From: Hansfordia pulvinata
Taxonomy: Eukaryota; Ascomycota; Sordariomycetes; Xylariales
Length of the DNA: 64,000 nt
Assembly: GCA_006538405.1 (NCBI GenBank)
Contig: BJKQ01000006.1
Span: 1,139,001 to 1,203,000, forward strand
Direction: 5' to 3'
Position numbers and translations under genes: made by a program. Under the pieces are notes generated by a model. The model was not told the origin of the DNA. It saw nothing but the letters and a program-made list of their open reading frames with translations, and ran no database searches. Shown piece after piece: positions 33,734 through 49,378 of this stretch; the stretch's first letter is position 1, and each line of letters starts with the position of its first letter.

Positions 33734-35230
33734 ACCAGATAGCCGCTGCAGTGTGGTTTGGTGTCAGAATTGTCGACATCGGTCTCAACGCCAGTCGATT
33801 GTACCGGCATCCGTGCTTGAACAGCTGTACAGTTGACTTGGCCATTGTGAATAAGCTCGCGCTTTACGGCTCTGTCAATTGGCGCTTCGAATACGGCCTT
33901 GATTGGAGATGGACTGCGCGGCCCTGGTAAGTTTGCGCAGACCATCAAGGGTGAGGACTCCAAGGAATGACATTGGATTCAAGACGTGATAATCTTTTGA
34001 CTCTTAGTCGTTTTTTAATCTGGCCTGCCATAGACTGACGGACTTCGCGAAGGGCATGTCACTCAACTGGTGGTGTGGTGATGTGGAATGAGTACGAGTA
34101 GCCTATCTACGTCACCTATTCAAGGCACTGACGATGGCAATGATCATAAGCAGACCTGGCAGCCCTCTATTACCAACAACTTGCAAGCAAGGATGGCGAG
34201 AATCGCCGAGACCGGACACCGGAAATGCATTCCCCCAAAAGATATTGAGCACGGCTCATGCGCGAGAGGCGAAACGTAGAGGTCAACCGTCGTTTGAATA
34301 TCTGCCTGCTTTAAGGTACACAGGTGTGCGCAATGGAGACACCATCACGAGTGGAAGGAGGGGAAAAAGACCACAAGTAAACACAGCGGTCATGCCCCTG
34401 TCAGCAGGGGCTGTGCCAAAACTCCGTAGTTGCGTGGACGTGCATCTGTGGCACCTTGGCCGGCCTGAAACACCTGAAAGCCCTCGCGCCAGATGCCGAG
34501 ACGGGTCTATGCTGTGACTTGATGGCGGGGAACACGGCGGATAGTCCTAGTTACCACGAAACCTTGCCGTACTCGGATCACGCCCGGCCATATTCGCAAA
34601 CCTACAGCCATGGCGAGAATTTGACTTGATGGAAGTCGCTAACTTGTATCCATAGGGGCGATGGCTGAGTATTCTTACCAACAAGATCCGCCCAATCCTG
34701 CTTGACTCTGGCACATTGCCGCCGTTGACGATCTGCTCAGTGCTTACACCAAAGTGGCACGTGTGTAGAATATCACACCAATCATTTGAAAGCGAACAGG
34801 CAGACCCGACCCGACGTGGTCAGACTTTATATCAGGTCCGTTTCCCAGATCGCACGTGCTCGCCTACTAAGCACTGATGACTTGAATTCAGGCATCTACA
34901 GGGAAAGGGAAGGGGGGGAAGGGGGGGGGGTGTTCCTCTCTCTGGCAATGATTAAAAATCCGGGCTAGTCTCATCGCGCAGCCCCTGGATGGTGTCTATC
35001 ATGTGCACATTCTCTTTCTCTGTTGTATACTGTGTCTTTTCAAGTTCTACGCCCACCCACCCTGTCGCAAGTATGCCCAGATGGACAGAGATGGACAGCG
35101 AGGGCGCCTAGAGAAAACCTCCAGACAAACGGTTCTGCTTGGCAATTTTCACAAAGACTTCTTCCATCTACCTCCGATTAGCCATCCAAAGATCATCCAC
35201 GGTCGTGCCTATCATGCGGCTAACACGCAT

Positions 35231-35290
35231 GCGTGTTATACTGCGTGTTATACTGCGTGTTATTCTGCGTATTATGCTGCATATCGCGCT
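35231..35290. repeat. 12-bp tandem repeat, five copies
   Basis: Units of GCGTGTTATACT: two identical copies, then GCGTGTTATTCT, GCGTATTATGCT and GCATATCGCGCT, decaying from left to right. Non-coding; read in one frame it gives a Tyr/Cys/Ala repeat without gene context. Confidence 0.85.
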
Positions 35291-37510
35291 CATACGACAT
35301 TTACGGAGTCCTGGAGGGGAGGCTTGGGTATGCTTGTTGCGAGCCTGTTTGCTGGCACGATTTGAATCGTCCATTCGAGATGCCTGCCCCACGCTTCAGG
35401 TTCAATCGCTGATTACTCTCGACGATACGTGACACGCGATGCAAACACTAACGTCGACCCTGGGTGCCCCATGCTCAACGTCAGCTAATGACAACTCAAG
35501 TAAGAGATTATGCTGCACACCCGTGTTTTGGCTGCTGCATTCGAAGTTCGAAGATAAATACCTCCGTCAAGGGCGGAATTCCCAACCAGCCCCTCGATTC
35601 TCGTTTTTGCTGGCCCAGGTCACCAGTCATCGGACTGGAGATGAACTACATGTAGTCAAAACTGGAGCCGGAGGCCTTTGAGCTGCCAGGCCCGCTGGCC
35701 CGCCCGGGAGTGACACCAGAATCCATAATGGGGAGAGGTGTAATAGTCCTGCCCAATATGGACTATCTGCGCCTGGCGCTTGGGTCATCAGCCATGCCAC
35801 GACTTGGATTGTGCTTCTTGAATGGTGGTAATAGTACGTCAGGTCGGCGAGGCGTCATCGTGAGCCTCAGGTACCAGCAGACTAGAAAACCAGGTAGATT
35901 GGCAGCTTCTAAGCCTTTAACCCGAAAGAAAAGCACAGGACTGAAGCTGGTGCCAGTCGCTGCAAACCTGACGCGCGTTCCGCCTGCGCGATTGAAAACT
36001 TGAGCGCCATGGGCGTTCTGCTCCGTGCCCCTCTCGACCATCCGTTTTGATTTTGGAGGGGGAGGCGAGACAGGCAAGGATGTCATTTGTTTTCGGGCCC
36101 CGCGCCCCGTCTGGCTGTATTTCGCCGACGTGGACGTTGACGCAGAGTGCGCCTTTCTGCAATCAAGCCGGCAATGCGAGTTCTGAGATTTGGTGCCCGA
36201 TGGGACGAATGCTGCCTGGATGAGGTACATCCAATGTATGTAGATGGTTTTTGTCGCAAAGATAGGTGATCCCACTTAAGGTATTAAACCAGGAGGTACC
36301 TTAGGTTCCTCAACTTCCATCTTTCATTACATGTACCTCCAGCAAGCTTGCGCGGGAGGTCTGCAGAGGGATATATCCATTCCGTCTTTCGGAGACCATT
36401 GGGGAACTGAGCGCCAGCTTGCACGTTGTAGCTGAGGCAAACCAAAGTACCTCTGCTGCCTCAGGTAAAAAGAGAAAGAGAAAAGGCACCTACGGTCGGG
36501 TTGGCCTGCCTCATGACCCATTCGCCTCTTTGTGCGATTTGACAGCTTAGGTACCTACTCACGCCTACTCCTACATGAATTGGTGCGGTGTCCGCCAGTT
36601 TCCCATTACCCCACCTGATTCTGCCTTTTGGCCGCACATGCCCGGGCCCGAGCAATGTAGCTGAGGATACTTTGAAGGAACTCGCGAATACATGCTGATC
36701 CAGCTTGCAAATGCCGCGGTGCGGTCGCGCCGCCACTGCTGCTGTCCCGTCCCGACTGCCATACCGCAACATCTTTAATACCTAGGTAGTGATCTTGGAG
36801 GGGGTGACAATCTTGGAGTCCGCGGGTTATCCTGGATAATCGATCTACCTTACTCGGATGCTCAGGCTACCTACCTACCTACTTTTACCTAATCTTTAGT
36901 GCATCTGCAAATCCCGTATATGTAGGAACCTAGGTATTGACTTGCACCCGACCCGACCCGGCTTCGTTAAGAAGGCTGCTGTGTATGTCAGGTGGAAGTG
37001 GAGGAAAGCGATCGCCGCCCATTCATTGCTTATTAGATGGGTGTGTGATGTAGACTGCAGGTATCTGTAGAAGGTCCGACAGGTACCTCGGCCCCTCTGC
37101 AACTGCCGCCCTGCAAGTACCCCCCTCCATTCATTCCATTTATTACCTTACCTACCCGCCTCTCGTACCTCCCCGCCCAACCTTCACAGCTCGCTCAGGC
37201 GGGTCCAGCGCTGCCACACAGCAGCACCACAGCACCCACCCGACTCCAGCTACGTACGGCAGCCACCAACAACCCGCAGCACAGCACCCACTCCATCTCC
37301 TATCCTTTCCCCCCCCACCTCAACCTCCCACCTCAACACCTCACCACTTCCCTTGCAGGCGGGCGCCGACCACGCCAGCAGCCTCATTGCCAACATCTCA
37401 TACCCGCCTTCATCTTAGTCCTCACTCTTTTCGAACATCAATTATCTGCCCCTACCCCTGCCTACGCCCCGGCTTGTCCCGCGCGTGACAACGCGCACCC
37501 CTCTGCCACG

Positions 37511-41289
<3,779 letters not shown>

Positions 41290-42500
41290 GTGCCAGGAAG
41301 AAAGTCAATGTTCGACGTGGCGTCGAAGGAGGCTGCTGAGGAGGCGGTTCAAGACACCCTGATGCTGACGGGTCGCGCTATGCGTCGCTGGAGTGATGTG
41401 GATATGCCCCGACCGCGACACCCTCCTGTCTGCGGTCTTCGAGGGCGAGATTCCAAAGATGTAGGACCACGGCGGCACGTGAGTTGCGTACACCGGATAC
41501 CTCACTATGGCGATCAGGGTGCATGGTCAGGCTTCAAGGTCAAAACCCCTACACATGCCATGCGAAATCTCGTGAGCGCATGGCGAGGCGAGTATCGCTG
41601 GGCTATACCGCCTTACATGGAAGAAGACAGCCCCGAATTGGTCACCTGGCAGTGATCCGAGTCAGCGAGAAGACGACAGTTTGATGAGATGAATGGGGAA
41701 GCGAATGGCGAGGTAGGCGTTGATTTCTTGACTGGCTTGAGCTTCGGCGAAGCTAGACGCAGCGAAACAAAAATGTAGGAGGTGCACTTTCTCATCTCAT
41801 TTCTAACGACAGCGAACGACATGGAGGACGCAGCCCCAGGAGTGATTTGACGGGACAACTGAGTCAGGGGTGCTCATTTCAACCCCGCCAGCGTGACAGA
41901 AGGACTTGATCAAGGGCATTGTGGCCCGTGTTTCCCTCTGTGATGGTCGGCAGAGGCCGTGTTCATGCAACTCTGACATATATACAATTCATAGACCAGA
42001 GCAGCATTTTCCCACAGCGGGTGTATTTGATCAAGTGTCTCTCAACTTCGCCTTCACTTTCACCGTAACTCGTGTCTGTTGATGTAATTCTGCCCACCTG
42101 CACTTGCTAGCCGTTGATCTGATGTTATGACCCAGACTCGCCTGACATTCGCACGAACAAGCTTCGCGACAGTCTTCGGCAAGCAATCCTTGCTGCATCC
42201 ATGAATTTGAAAACCGTTGCACTTATATATGCTTGATTCCTCGTGGGATATGTGGTATATACATAATCTTCTGGAAAGGGCCCGGGGGCAGGGGAGAGGA
42301 GAATGGCATCCGTCGAGTCGGCCAAAACGGTCATTTAGCCATGAGACAGACAGGCATCCCGCAAGCTCGTCTCTTTTTTGGATCTCCTTTTCCCCCTGTT
42401 TTGTACCAGTCAGACGATCCAGGTTTTCTCCTATTCTTCAACGTCCATCGCAGTCCCTCCCTGGTCTCACTTCGACGAGATGGTCGCCGTTGGCCTTGCC
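41290..42500. other. Convergent gap between PKC and SHE9
   Basis: 3' regions of two convergent genes. An open frame at 41290-41655 begins just after the PKC stop and is judged non-coding. No other feature. Confidence 0.55.
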
Positions 42501-42808
42501 TCACCTGCGGGCTACTAGGAGGAACGCAGCACACGCGGTGGCCAGGGCGGCGGTCCCGGCAGCCTCAAGGGCAATCACCGACACGTCGCGCGCGCGCAGG
42601 GCCACGGGGCGATCGCTCGAGAGGTTGGCGTAGAGGCGACGCCAGGCGTCGGGCGAGGACAGGAGCTCGGGCCAGGGTACGGGCGGGGGGCCTGCCGCGG
42701 GCGCCGCAGCTCCGGTCTCGCTTGCGGCGGGTACGGGATCCACGGCAGCGGCGGGCGATGCACCGGCTGCGACGGACAAAGTGGTGACGGCGGATGTTTG
42801 TGTTTGGA

Positions 42809-42843
<35 letters not shown>

Positions 42844-44058
42844 GCGAGGGCCAGGGCGGCGGCGGCACGCTGGTCCTCTGCGGCGGCGGCGATGGCCTCG
42901 CGAACCTTGTCCTCGAAGCCGCGGACGAGCCGGGCGCGGCGCCAGGGCTCGGCGCCGAACTGGAAGGCGAAGAAGAGGAGGACGTTGACGGCCATGAGGC
43001 CCCAGGTGCCCCAGGTGCTCATGCGGCGGATCTTATCGCTCCAGACCTGCTCCTCGTGGTAGCGGGCGAGGATGGCGGTGGCGAGGTCGGAGGCGACACG
43101 CTCGACGCGGCGCTCGGCGGCCTCGAGGTCGGCGGCGCGGCGGGCGACGTCGGCGTCGAGGTCGTAGTCGCGGCGGTAGAGCAGGGTGAAGCGCTCAAAG
43201 TCGGCGGGGGTCCAGGTCTTCTGGCGGGCCAGCAGGGTCGTCACCTCGCGCTGGGTCGAGGAGCGCTCCGACACGGCCTCCTTGTAGGCGGCGCGGGCGG
43301 CGTGCAGCCCCTGCTGGGCGTCCTCGCGGCCCCGCTCGAGCGCGCCGACGGACGCCTTGAGGGACTCGATCTCGGCGTAGCCCGTCAGGTCGTTGATGCG
43401 CCGCGACGCCGCCGCCAGGGCGGCCTGGGCGCGCTCCGCCAGCTGCGCCAGCTGGGAGGGGGCGGCGGGGCTTGCTGTGGCCCGTGGTGTGGCCCGGGCC
43501 TTTCCTGGCTCGCTTCTGCGCCGCCTGATGCCGTGCTGCTGCTGGGGGCATCGCTGCTTTCGGAGGCGGCGGACGTGGCGGTATCTCTTCGAGGATCTTC
43601 CGCGCTTGAGCCGGAGGGCGCCGCGGCGTCGGTGGCTGTGGGAGCATCTGGTTGTGGTCGGAGGTCGCTGAAGTCAGGCTCGGGCCCCAAGTGGCTGGGT
43701 ACGGGCGGCGCACTGTCGGGGTAGAACGGAGGAGGAGGAGGAGGAGGAGGATGCGGCGGCGATGTGGTCGGGGGTGGGGGAGCGGACGACGAGCCGGGAT
43801 GCGAGTCGCGAGACCTGGGGGATCGATGCCGTGAAGAGGTATGGGCGGGCGATCCGAGTCGGAGTAGAAACGTGTCTGCTGGTAGCAAGTGGAGGGGCGC
43901 GGTACAGCGAGACGGCGGAAGGCGGCGTGTTGTGCTGTCGCCGTCGTGGCTGGCGGCCTGGATGCCAGCTGGTCAAGGAGCAGCCGCCGCCCCGGGCCGG
44001 CACCGGACCCGGCCCCGAGCGCGGCAAAGGACCTCACGAAGCGAGGGATGGCCGCCAT
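42501..44058 (-). CDS. SHE9: She9/Mdm33-like mitochondrial inner-membrane protein (two frame breaks)
   Basis: Single-exon gene of about 519 residues after two corrections. The N-terminus is an Arg/Ala-rich presequence (MAAIPRFVRSFAALGAGSGA), followed by a proline-rich segment (PPHPPPPPPPPFYPDSAPP). The conserved part is a coiled coil (QLAQLAERAQAALAAASRRI, then EREDA-type heptads), ERFTLLYRRDYDLD, the first membrane segment in DKIRRMSTWGTWGLMAVNVL and EPWRRARLVRGFEDKV, all hallmarks of She9/Mdm33, which shapes inner-membrane morphology. A polyglutamine run of about 11 residues (42811-42843) and an Ala/Pro-rich linker lead to a last membrane segment (VSVIALEAAGTAALATACAA). Breaks: near 43820 (HGIDPP to RSRDSHPGSSSAPP; one C missing in CCCCC) and near 43465 (QQAPPPPSQ; one C missing in CCCCC). 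Each piece fits the family without other losses. Confidence 0.9.
42811..42843 (-). repeat. CAG repeat (polyQ) inside SHE9
   Basis: Eleven TGC units on the plus strand encode a glutamine run in the loop between the two membrane segments of She9. Likely variable between strains. Confidence 0.9.
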
Positions 44059-45341
44059 TGTGGGGGGAGAAGGGCACTGCGGATGCGGGCGAAGAGTACC
44101 TGGACGGGTGGAAGAGAGACGGGCTACATTAGACCGAGGGACCCAGGGCGTAATCGTGGGTTGGGAGCGCCGTCGGAGGCCGGGGGAACGAACGAGGCGT
44201 GGCGGAAGAGGATTGGAACAAGGGAGCGTGTTGGCAAAGAGACTGCTGCGACAGGCCGTTCATTCAGCGGTAGTCGGGAAGCCGACCGGAAGCTGCCGAA
44301 CGGAACCGCGCCGGATTGAGCTACGAGTACGAGTACGAGTACCTCGCGTACTTTGACGTAGACGTCACTGCAAGGGTCGACTACATTTGATGTACATGTA
44401 GATATCTCGTACGATCACTAGTACCTCTTCAGTGCATGCTATGTATCTATATGTCATATGCATATACGCCAAACCTCTCAATATCCCCCCGCTTCCTCCG
44501 TCCCGCGTTTTATAGCTCAATTCAAGTCGCCGCGTCCTTTCTTTTGGCGGCAGCGAGAACCGGGCACCTACGGCACCACCTTTTATTAGTGGCTCACCAG
44601 CCCATTCCAACCCTGCAGTACTCCATAAATGTCCCAAAGGAGGGGCAGCCATTGCCCCGCGCCGCCGCGACTTTTTTTTTTTTCCTTTGCGACGGACGCC
44701 AGCCCGTGATATGACGCAGGACCATCTTCTTCAGCAGGCTGCCTTGCCCCTCCCTCGTCCCCTCGTCCCCTTTTACTCAGTCGGTCAGGCGCCGCGACTT
44801 GATACTCGTACTGGACACTCATACAATCATATTCCACTTGCGTGCACTTGGTTCACCACGTGGGGTCGTCCACTTCGGCCATCTGGCCCCGTTCAGTGGG
44901 GAGGGGGATCGCTGCTACGAGTACGCGCACGAGTACTCGTACCTTCCGATGGGAGGATCGTTGTGCTTGTTGTTCTGTTTGCCTAGTTGTAGTCATGTAA
45001 GGTACGGTAGTGCCCGTGTCAAAGGCGCCCTCGCCGTATCGACTCGGTGTTGATCTCTCTGTGCACGCACACCCCCCCCCCGTATTGCCCCTCTTCCCAT
45101 CCCACGCCCTCTTTTTCTTTCATTTCTGCTTTTTCTCTCCGTATTTCGCTACATAGACCAGATAATACACCCCCACTGGAAGACACTTGACATTGGTTCC
45201 TGCGATAGACGCCAGCCACCCCATCCCATCATCAACCAGCCTTGTCCCGACAGTGATACTCTCCTCGCTGCTACCCGCCTCGAAAGACCACCCCTCCTCC
45301 TACAAAAGACGGCACGACACGACACGACACGATCGCCCACG
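44059..45341. other. Divergent promoter region between SHE9 and PYP1-like gene
   Basis: Contains two clusters of TACGAGTA words (44322-44342 and about 44917-44942), a T/C-rich leader before 45342 with CACGACACGACACGA just upstream of the ATG. No gene. Confidence 0.5.
44322..44342. repeat. Tandem TACGAG repeat
   Basis: Three and a half copies of the 6-bp unit TACGAG in the SHE9 upstream region. Confidence 0.8.
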
Positions 45342-46285
45342 ATGGCTTCCGACGACCGCACCCCCGCCCTGCGCACCAACCCCAAGGCCATCTTCTTCAC
45401 CGACTTTGACGGCACCATCACGCTGCAGGACAGCAACGACTACATGATCGACAACCTGGGCTTCGGCAAGGAGCAGCGCGAGATCAACAACGGCGAGACG
45501 CTCAACGGCGGCCGCGGCTTCCGCTACACCTTCTACGAGTGCCTCGACAGCATCAAGACCCCCTTCGACGAGTGCATGCGCCAGCTGCTGGCCAACATCA
45601 AGCTCGACCCCAAGTTCCTCGAGTTCTTCCTGTGGTGCCGCGACCACAACGTCCCCATTGTCGTCATCAGCGGCGGCATGCGCCCCGTCGTCCACGCCCT
45701 GCTGTCCCACCTGCTCGGCGAGGAAAACGCCGCCACCCTGCAGATTGTCAGCAACGACGTCAAGCCCAAGCCTGGCAAGTCCCTCAACGACGAGGACGGC
45801 TGGGAGATTGAGTATCACGACGACAGGTGAGTGCCCTTCTCCTTGAAAGCGCGCGAGAGAGAGAGGAAGAGAGAGAGAAACACGCACGAGAAGACTGGGA
45901 CGCTGACCCCTTCCTTTCTCTTTAGCCCCCACGGCCACGACAAGTCGCTCGAGCTGCGGCCGTACGCCGCCAAGGCCGATCGCCCCGTCATGTTCTACGC
46001 CGGCGACGGCGTCTCCGACCTGTCCGCCGCCAAGGAGACGGACCTGCTCTTCGCCAAGGCCGGAAAGGGTGAGTCCGGCTTTTGCCCTTCCCGTCCCGTC
46101 CCGTCCCCTCCTCTTCAAGACTCTGGCCGACAGCTAACCTCGCTTTCACAGACCTGGTCTTCTACTGCGAGAAGCAGAACGTCCCCTTCACCGTGTTCCA
46201 CGACTTTGGCGACATCCAGAAGGTCGTCGCCGAGGTCGTCGAGGGCAAGAAGACGGTGCAGGAGGCGGCCACCGGCAAGGAATAG
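45342..46285 (+). CDS. HAD-family phosphatase similar to yeast Pyp1 (YNL010W)
   Basis: Three exons (45342-45826, 45926-46068, 46152-46285) encode 253 residues with no frame break. HAD motif I is FFTDFDGTITLQDSNDY, motif II is the Ser in VVISGGMRPV, motif III/IV are the Lys in KPGKS or GHDKS and GDGVSDLSAAKETDLLFAK. The nearest match I know is the phosphoserine-phosphatase-like family containing yeast Pyp1, which dephosphorylates toxic polyol phosphates such as erythritol-4-phosphate; the paired phrases DSNDY, LGFGKEQR and GKDLVFYCEKQNVPF are shared. Cytosolic, no signal peptide. Introns have donors GTGAGT and a GA-rich first intron (45827-45925) with purine repeats. Substrate is inferred from homology only. 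Confidence 0.9.
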
Positions 46286-48216
46286 AGGAACAACTGAGTG
46301 GGAGTAAAAGAGACGGCAGGACGAGGGCCTCCAGCTTGTCTTGCTTAGAAAAGAGACGGGGCGGCGGGTTTTGTTGAACGCCTCATGCCGTCGCGCAAGA
46401 AACCAAACCCGTCAAGACACAGGAAATAGATGGGCAAAGAAGAGCTCGAGCGATCGTACAGAAAGCAGGTGAGACCAACCTGCCCAGCCACTAGGAGGTG
46501 AAACAGGCCATAGAGATCTAGACGCGCCGGCACTGCTGGATGATGCGGTACAAACCATTAGACGGGATATCCGAGAACAAAAACAAAGAAACCCCCAAGT
46601 GAACCCAGCTGCAACCCGAGAGACGGGCTCATTTTCCCCATCTGCCCTGCTGATGTATGTGGCTGTGGTCCAGCCTCGCACCTCACGACACTTTCTTTGC
46701 GGTGCCCGGTTGTCGGAGGGAGTCCCACGGCTCCGACCGGCGTTCAGATGAGAGTCGGAAGTTTCGATTACAGAAACGCAAATGCGGCTCCCATTTCCTA
46801 ATCTCACCACATAGGCCGATGGCAAGGTCTGCACACAAAGACACACAAAAGAGGGCAGAGTAAGACACCCTTGACAGCTCTTCCCAGGGGCCCTTGCTTG
46901 TCGTACCGAGATGAATCATCCATTTGCGGATGCTCGCGCCGCCCGCCGCAATGGCGCCCACGCGAACCGGTCCTGTCATGTCTAAGACGCGGCTCCTCTT
47001 CATCGGGACCGACTCCCCGGGGCTCACCGAGGCGCCTGGTCCGGACCCAGGAGGGAGGGAGAGAGGTCACGCGAGTGATAGCCCGCGCCGGGGAGCGGGG
47101 CCCGAGTGTCTCGCTAGTTGTCTGCCCACGTTCTGGGTCCTCGGGGGGGGGTTTATCATACGAGTGAGGCGTGGGAGCCCGAGCGCGATCTTGAAGAGAG
47201 ACAGAGAGCTGTAGATCAGGGGGCACGAGACATGTCAGAAGAGAGAAGAAACGAAAGAAGAGAGAAGAAAGAAGAGAGAAGAAACGAAAGAAGAGAGAAG
47301 AAACGAAAGAAGAAGAAGAAGAAGAAGAAGAAACGTGGAGCTTGGGGGCGTCCTGAGATCTGGGTGTGCTTCTTGGTGGGGTCCTTGGTGTTTCTATACT
47401 GTTTCCACAAATACCAACAAAAGAGGGTCATCAAGATCAAGGTCTTGCGCTCGCCCGGGATGCTGGCGCGAAACGGATCATCGTACCCAGTACGCGTACG
47501 AATATGCCGGCGTGTCGGGTCGAAACGGAATCGCGGGCATACTCGTATGGAGGAAGGGTTTATTTAACGGGGCACGCGGGGTTGGCACGGCTGGCTTTCC
47601 TCCATACGATGTGGATTGAAGCTGTCAGCGCCCGTACGAGAGAGAAAGAGACAGAAAAGGGCCTACTCCGGAATCCTCGCAGTCGCCCATACGAAGGGTT
47701 GCAGGGTTGGAGTCGCTGTAGCCTGCGCCGACCAACCACTACCATCCTAGCCCCCATGGATCTTGTCTTGGCTGGCGGCCTTTGGGCCAATAGAGATTGT
47801 CTCTGCCCACCGGCCCGTACGAGCAAGTATTCTGGAGACTTGGTTCAGCCCTGTCGTAAGGGCGGCAGCATCGTCGTACGGTAGAAGAGGGGCCCGAGTT
47901 GCCCGATCAATACTGCGAGACAAGACAAATTTGCGTGGTATTCCAGACCGGGTCACGGGTTTGCGCCGTGGCTCCAAGGTTTCAGCAAAGGAGAGGCGGG
48001 TGCTGAGATGTGTGACCTCGGCGGTCGTCGCGAGGGTACCGAGTCTTTTTCTCCTGTCTGGTCTGTCCTCCATTTCGTCTATAAGCCACCTTCGCCGTCC
48101 GGTCCGTGATGGGATTTCGAGAGAGAGGCTTGCTACTCAGTCGGAACTCACCTCTACCTACCTTACGGACTATCCCCAGTAATACATACCACCTAGCTAA
48201 AGTCAGCAAAGCCACG
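46286..48216. other. Gap between PYP1-like gene and methyltransferase gene
   Basis: 3' UTR of the phosphatase on the left, promoter of the methyltransferase on the right. A long purine (GAAGAGA/GAAGAA) tract lies at 47229-47336. No gene supported. Confidence 0.5.
47229..47336. repeat. Purine-rich GAAGAGA/GAAGAA repeat
   Basis: About 108 nt almost purely A/G, made of variants of AGAAGAGAGAAGAAACGAA then (GAA)n. Such tracts can form triplexes and often lie in fungal promoters or 3' UTRs. Confidence 0.8.
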
Positions 48217-49321
48217 ATGCTGCAACAGCACAGCTCGGTTCCCGTGCAAAGCGTGCAAAGCACGCCCCTAGACGCCAACCGGACCTACCAGGACCGGGAC
48301 GGCTCCTATCACCTCCCGAACGAGTACGCACCCAAGCATCTAGACATGATTCTACTATATCCCCTCCCCAAATGGAAATGTTCCTAGAGGCTGACACTCG
48401 GCATCCTCCCCGTGCCTTTTCACCAACAGCGCCGACGAGCATCAGCGACTTGACTTCCAGGCGCTGGCGCTGGAGCACATGATGCATGGGCGGGTGCTGC
48501 ACGCGCCCGTGTCCGCGGCGAGGCCGCCTCGGCGGATCCTGGACATTGGGTGCGGGACGGGCGCGGTGACGCGGGAGCTGGCGCGGCGGTGGCCGGAGGC
48601 GCGGGTCGTGGGGCTCGACGTTTCGGCCGCGGGCTGGGGGCGCCACGCGCAGCCGGCCAACGTCGAGTTTGTGCAGGGGGACTTTATGAAGATGGTGTCG
48701 CCCGAGGAGGGGGGGCAGAGGGCGGACAAGGGCGATGGCGAGGGCTCGGACAAGGACGTGCTGGCGCCGGGCAGCTTCGACTACGTCTTCTGCCGGCTGC
48801 TCATCTTCGGCGTCAAGGACTGGGCCGGGTTCGCGGCGCGGATCCGGGCGGTGCTGCGGCCCGGGGGGTGGGCGGAGCTGCACGAGAACGAGCCGGGGGT
48901 GCCGCGTACGGCGGACGGGCAGCCGGACGAGGCGACGGTCGGGGACCCGCGGTGGCGGGCGCTGGTGGCGGACACGGCGGCGATGGGGATCGACATGTGC
49001 GCGGGGTCCGGGCTGGCGGGGACGCTGCGCGGGGCCGGGTTCGCCGGGGTGGCCGACGAGGCGTATCGGTGGCCGCTGGGGGAGCCGCCGAGCTGGCAGC
49101 CCGAGGCCGTGCTGGCGCACCGCGTGCACAACGACTACATCGAGGGCATGCTGGACGTCTTCGTGGACCGCGTCTGCCGCCCGCGCCGCTCGCCCGCCGA
49201 GCTGCGCGCCATGCACGCCTTCATGGCCGCCCGCGCCGCGTCGCACGAGCCGGGCTCGCACATCCGGTTCTATGCCGTTGTGGGGCAGAAGCCGGATGTC
49301 GACATTGAAGTGGTGTCGTAG
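48217..49321 (+). CDS. LaeA/UMTA-type SAM-dependent methyltransferase
   Basis: Two exons (48217-48323, 48430-49321) encode 332 residues without frame break. The joined sequence YHLPNDADEHQRLDFQ is the entry signature of the fungal UMTA/LaeA-like group. SAM motif I is RRILDIGCGTGAVTREL (about residues 65-81), the acidic ribose-binding end of strand 2 is in ARVVGLDVSA, motif II/III lie in FDYVFCRLLIFGVKDW and LRPGGWAELHE. The intron (106 nt, donor GTACGC) interrupts the sixth codon before ADEHQ. Members methylate small molecules or regulate secondary metabolism, but most are uncharacterised; no biosynthetic core gene is near, so the substrate is open. The exon is very GC-rich (GC at third positions close to complete), like its neighbours. 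Confidence 0.88.
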
Positions 49322-49332
49322 GTGAAATCGGC

Positions 49333-49378
<46 letters not shown>

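Larger units (their letters stand above)
32504..37510. other. Longest gene-free stretch (5 kb), divergent between lipase and PKC
   Basis: 32504-33000 is the lipase promoter side. 33600-36200 is noticeably more AT-rich than the rest of the window and contains a 24-C run, a purine run near 34900 and a 12-bp tandem repeat; no coding remnant could be recognised, though a decayed mobile element is possible. 36250-37140 has several GTACCTA and CTACCTACC words. 37150-37510 is a strongly C/A/T-rich leader (repeated CAGCACC and CCCACC), probably the PKC 5' UTR. Confidence 0.5.

Noticed and set aside
34620..34860. Possible retroelement remnant in the AT-rich gap
   Set aside because: A short plus-frame stretch looked faintly like an integrase segment, but no catalytic motif or terminal repeats could be seen.
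35231..35290. CRISPR-like direct repeats
   Set aside because: Contiguous 12-bp tandem units without spacers, in a eukaryotic genome.
45300..46118. 272-codon frame antisense to the HAD phosphatase
   Set aside because: Shadow that runs through the phosphatase introns unchanged.
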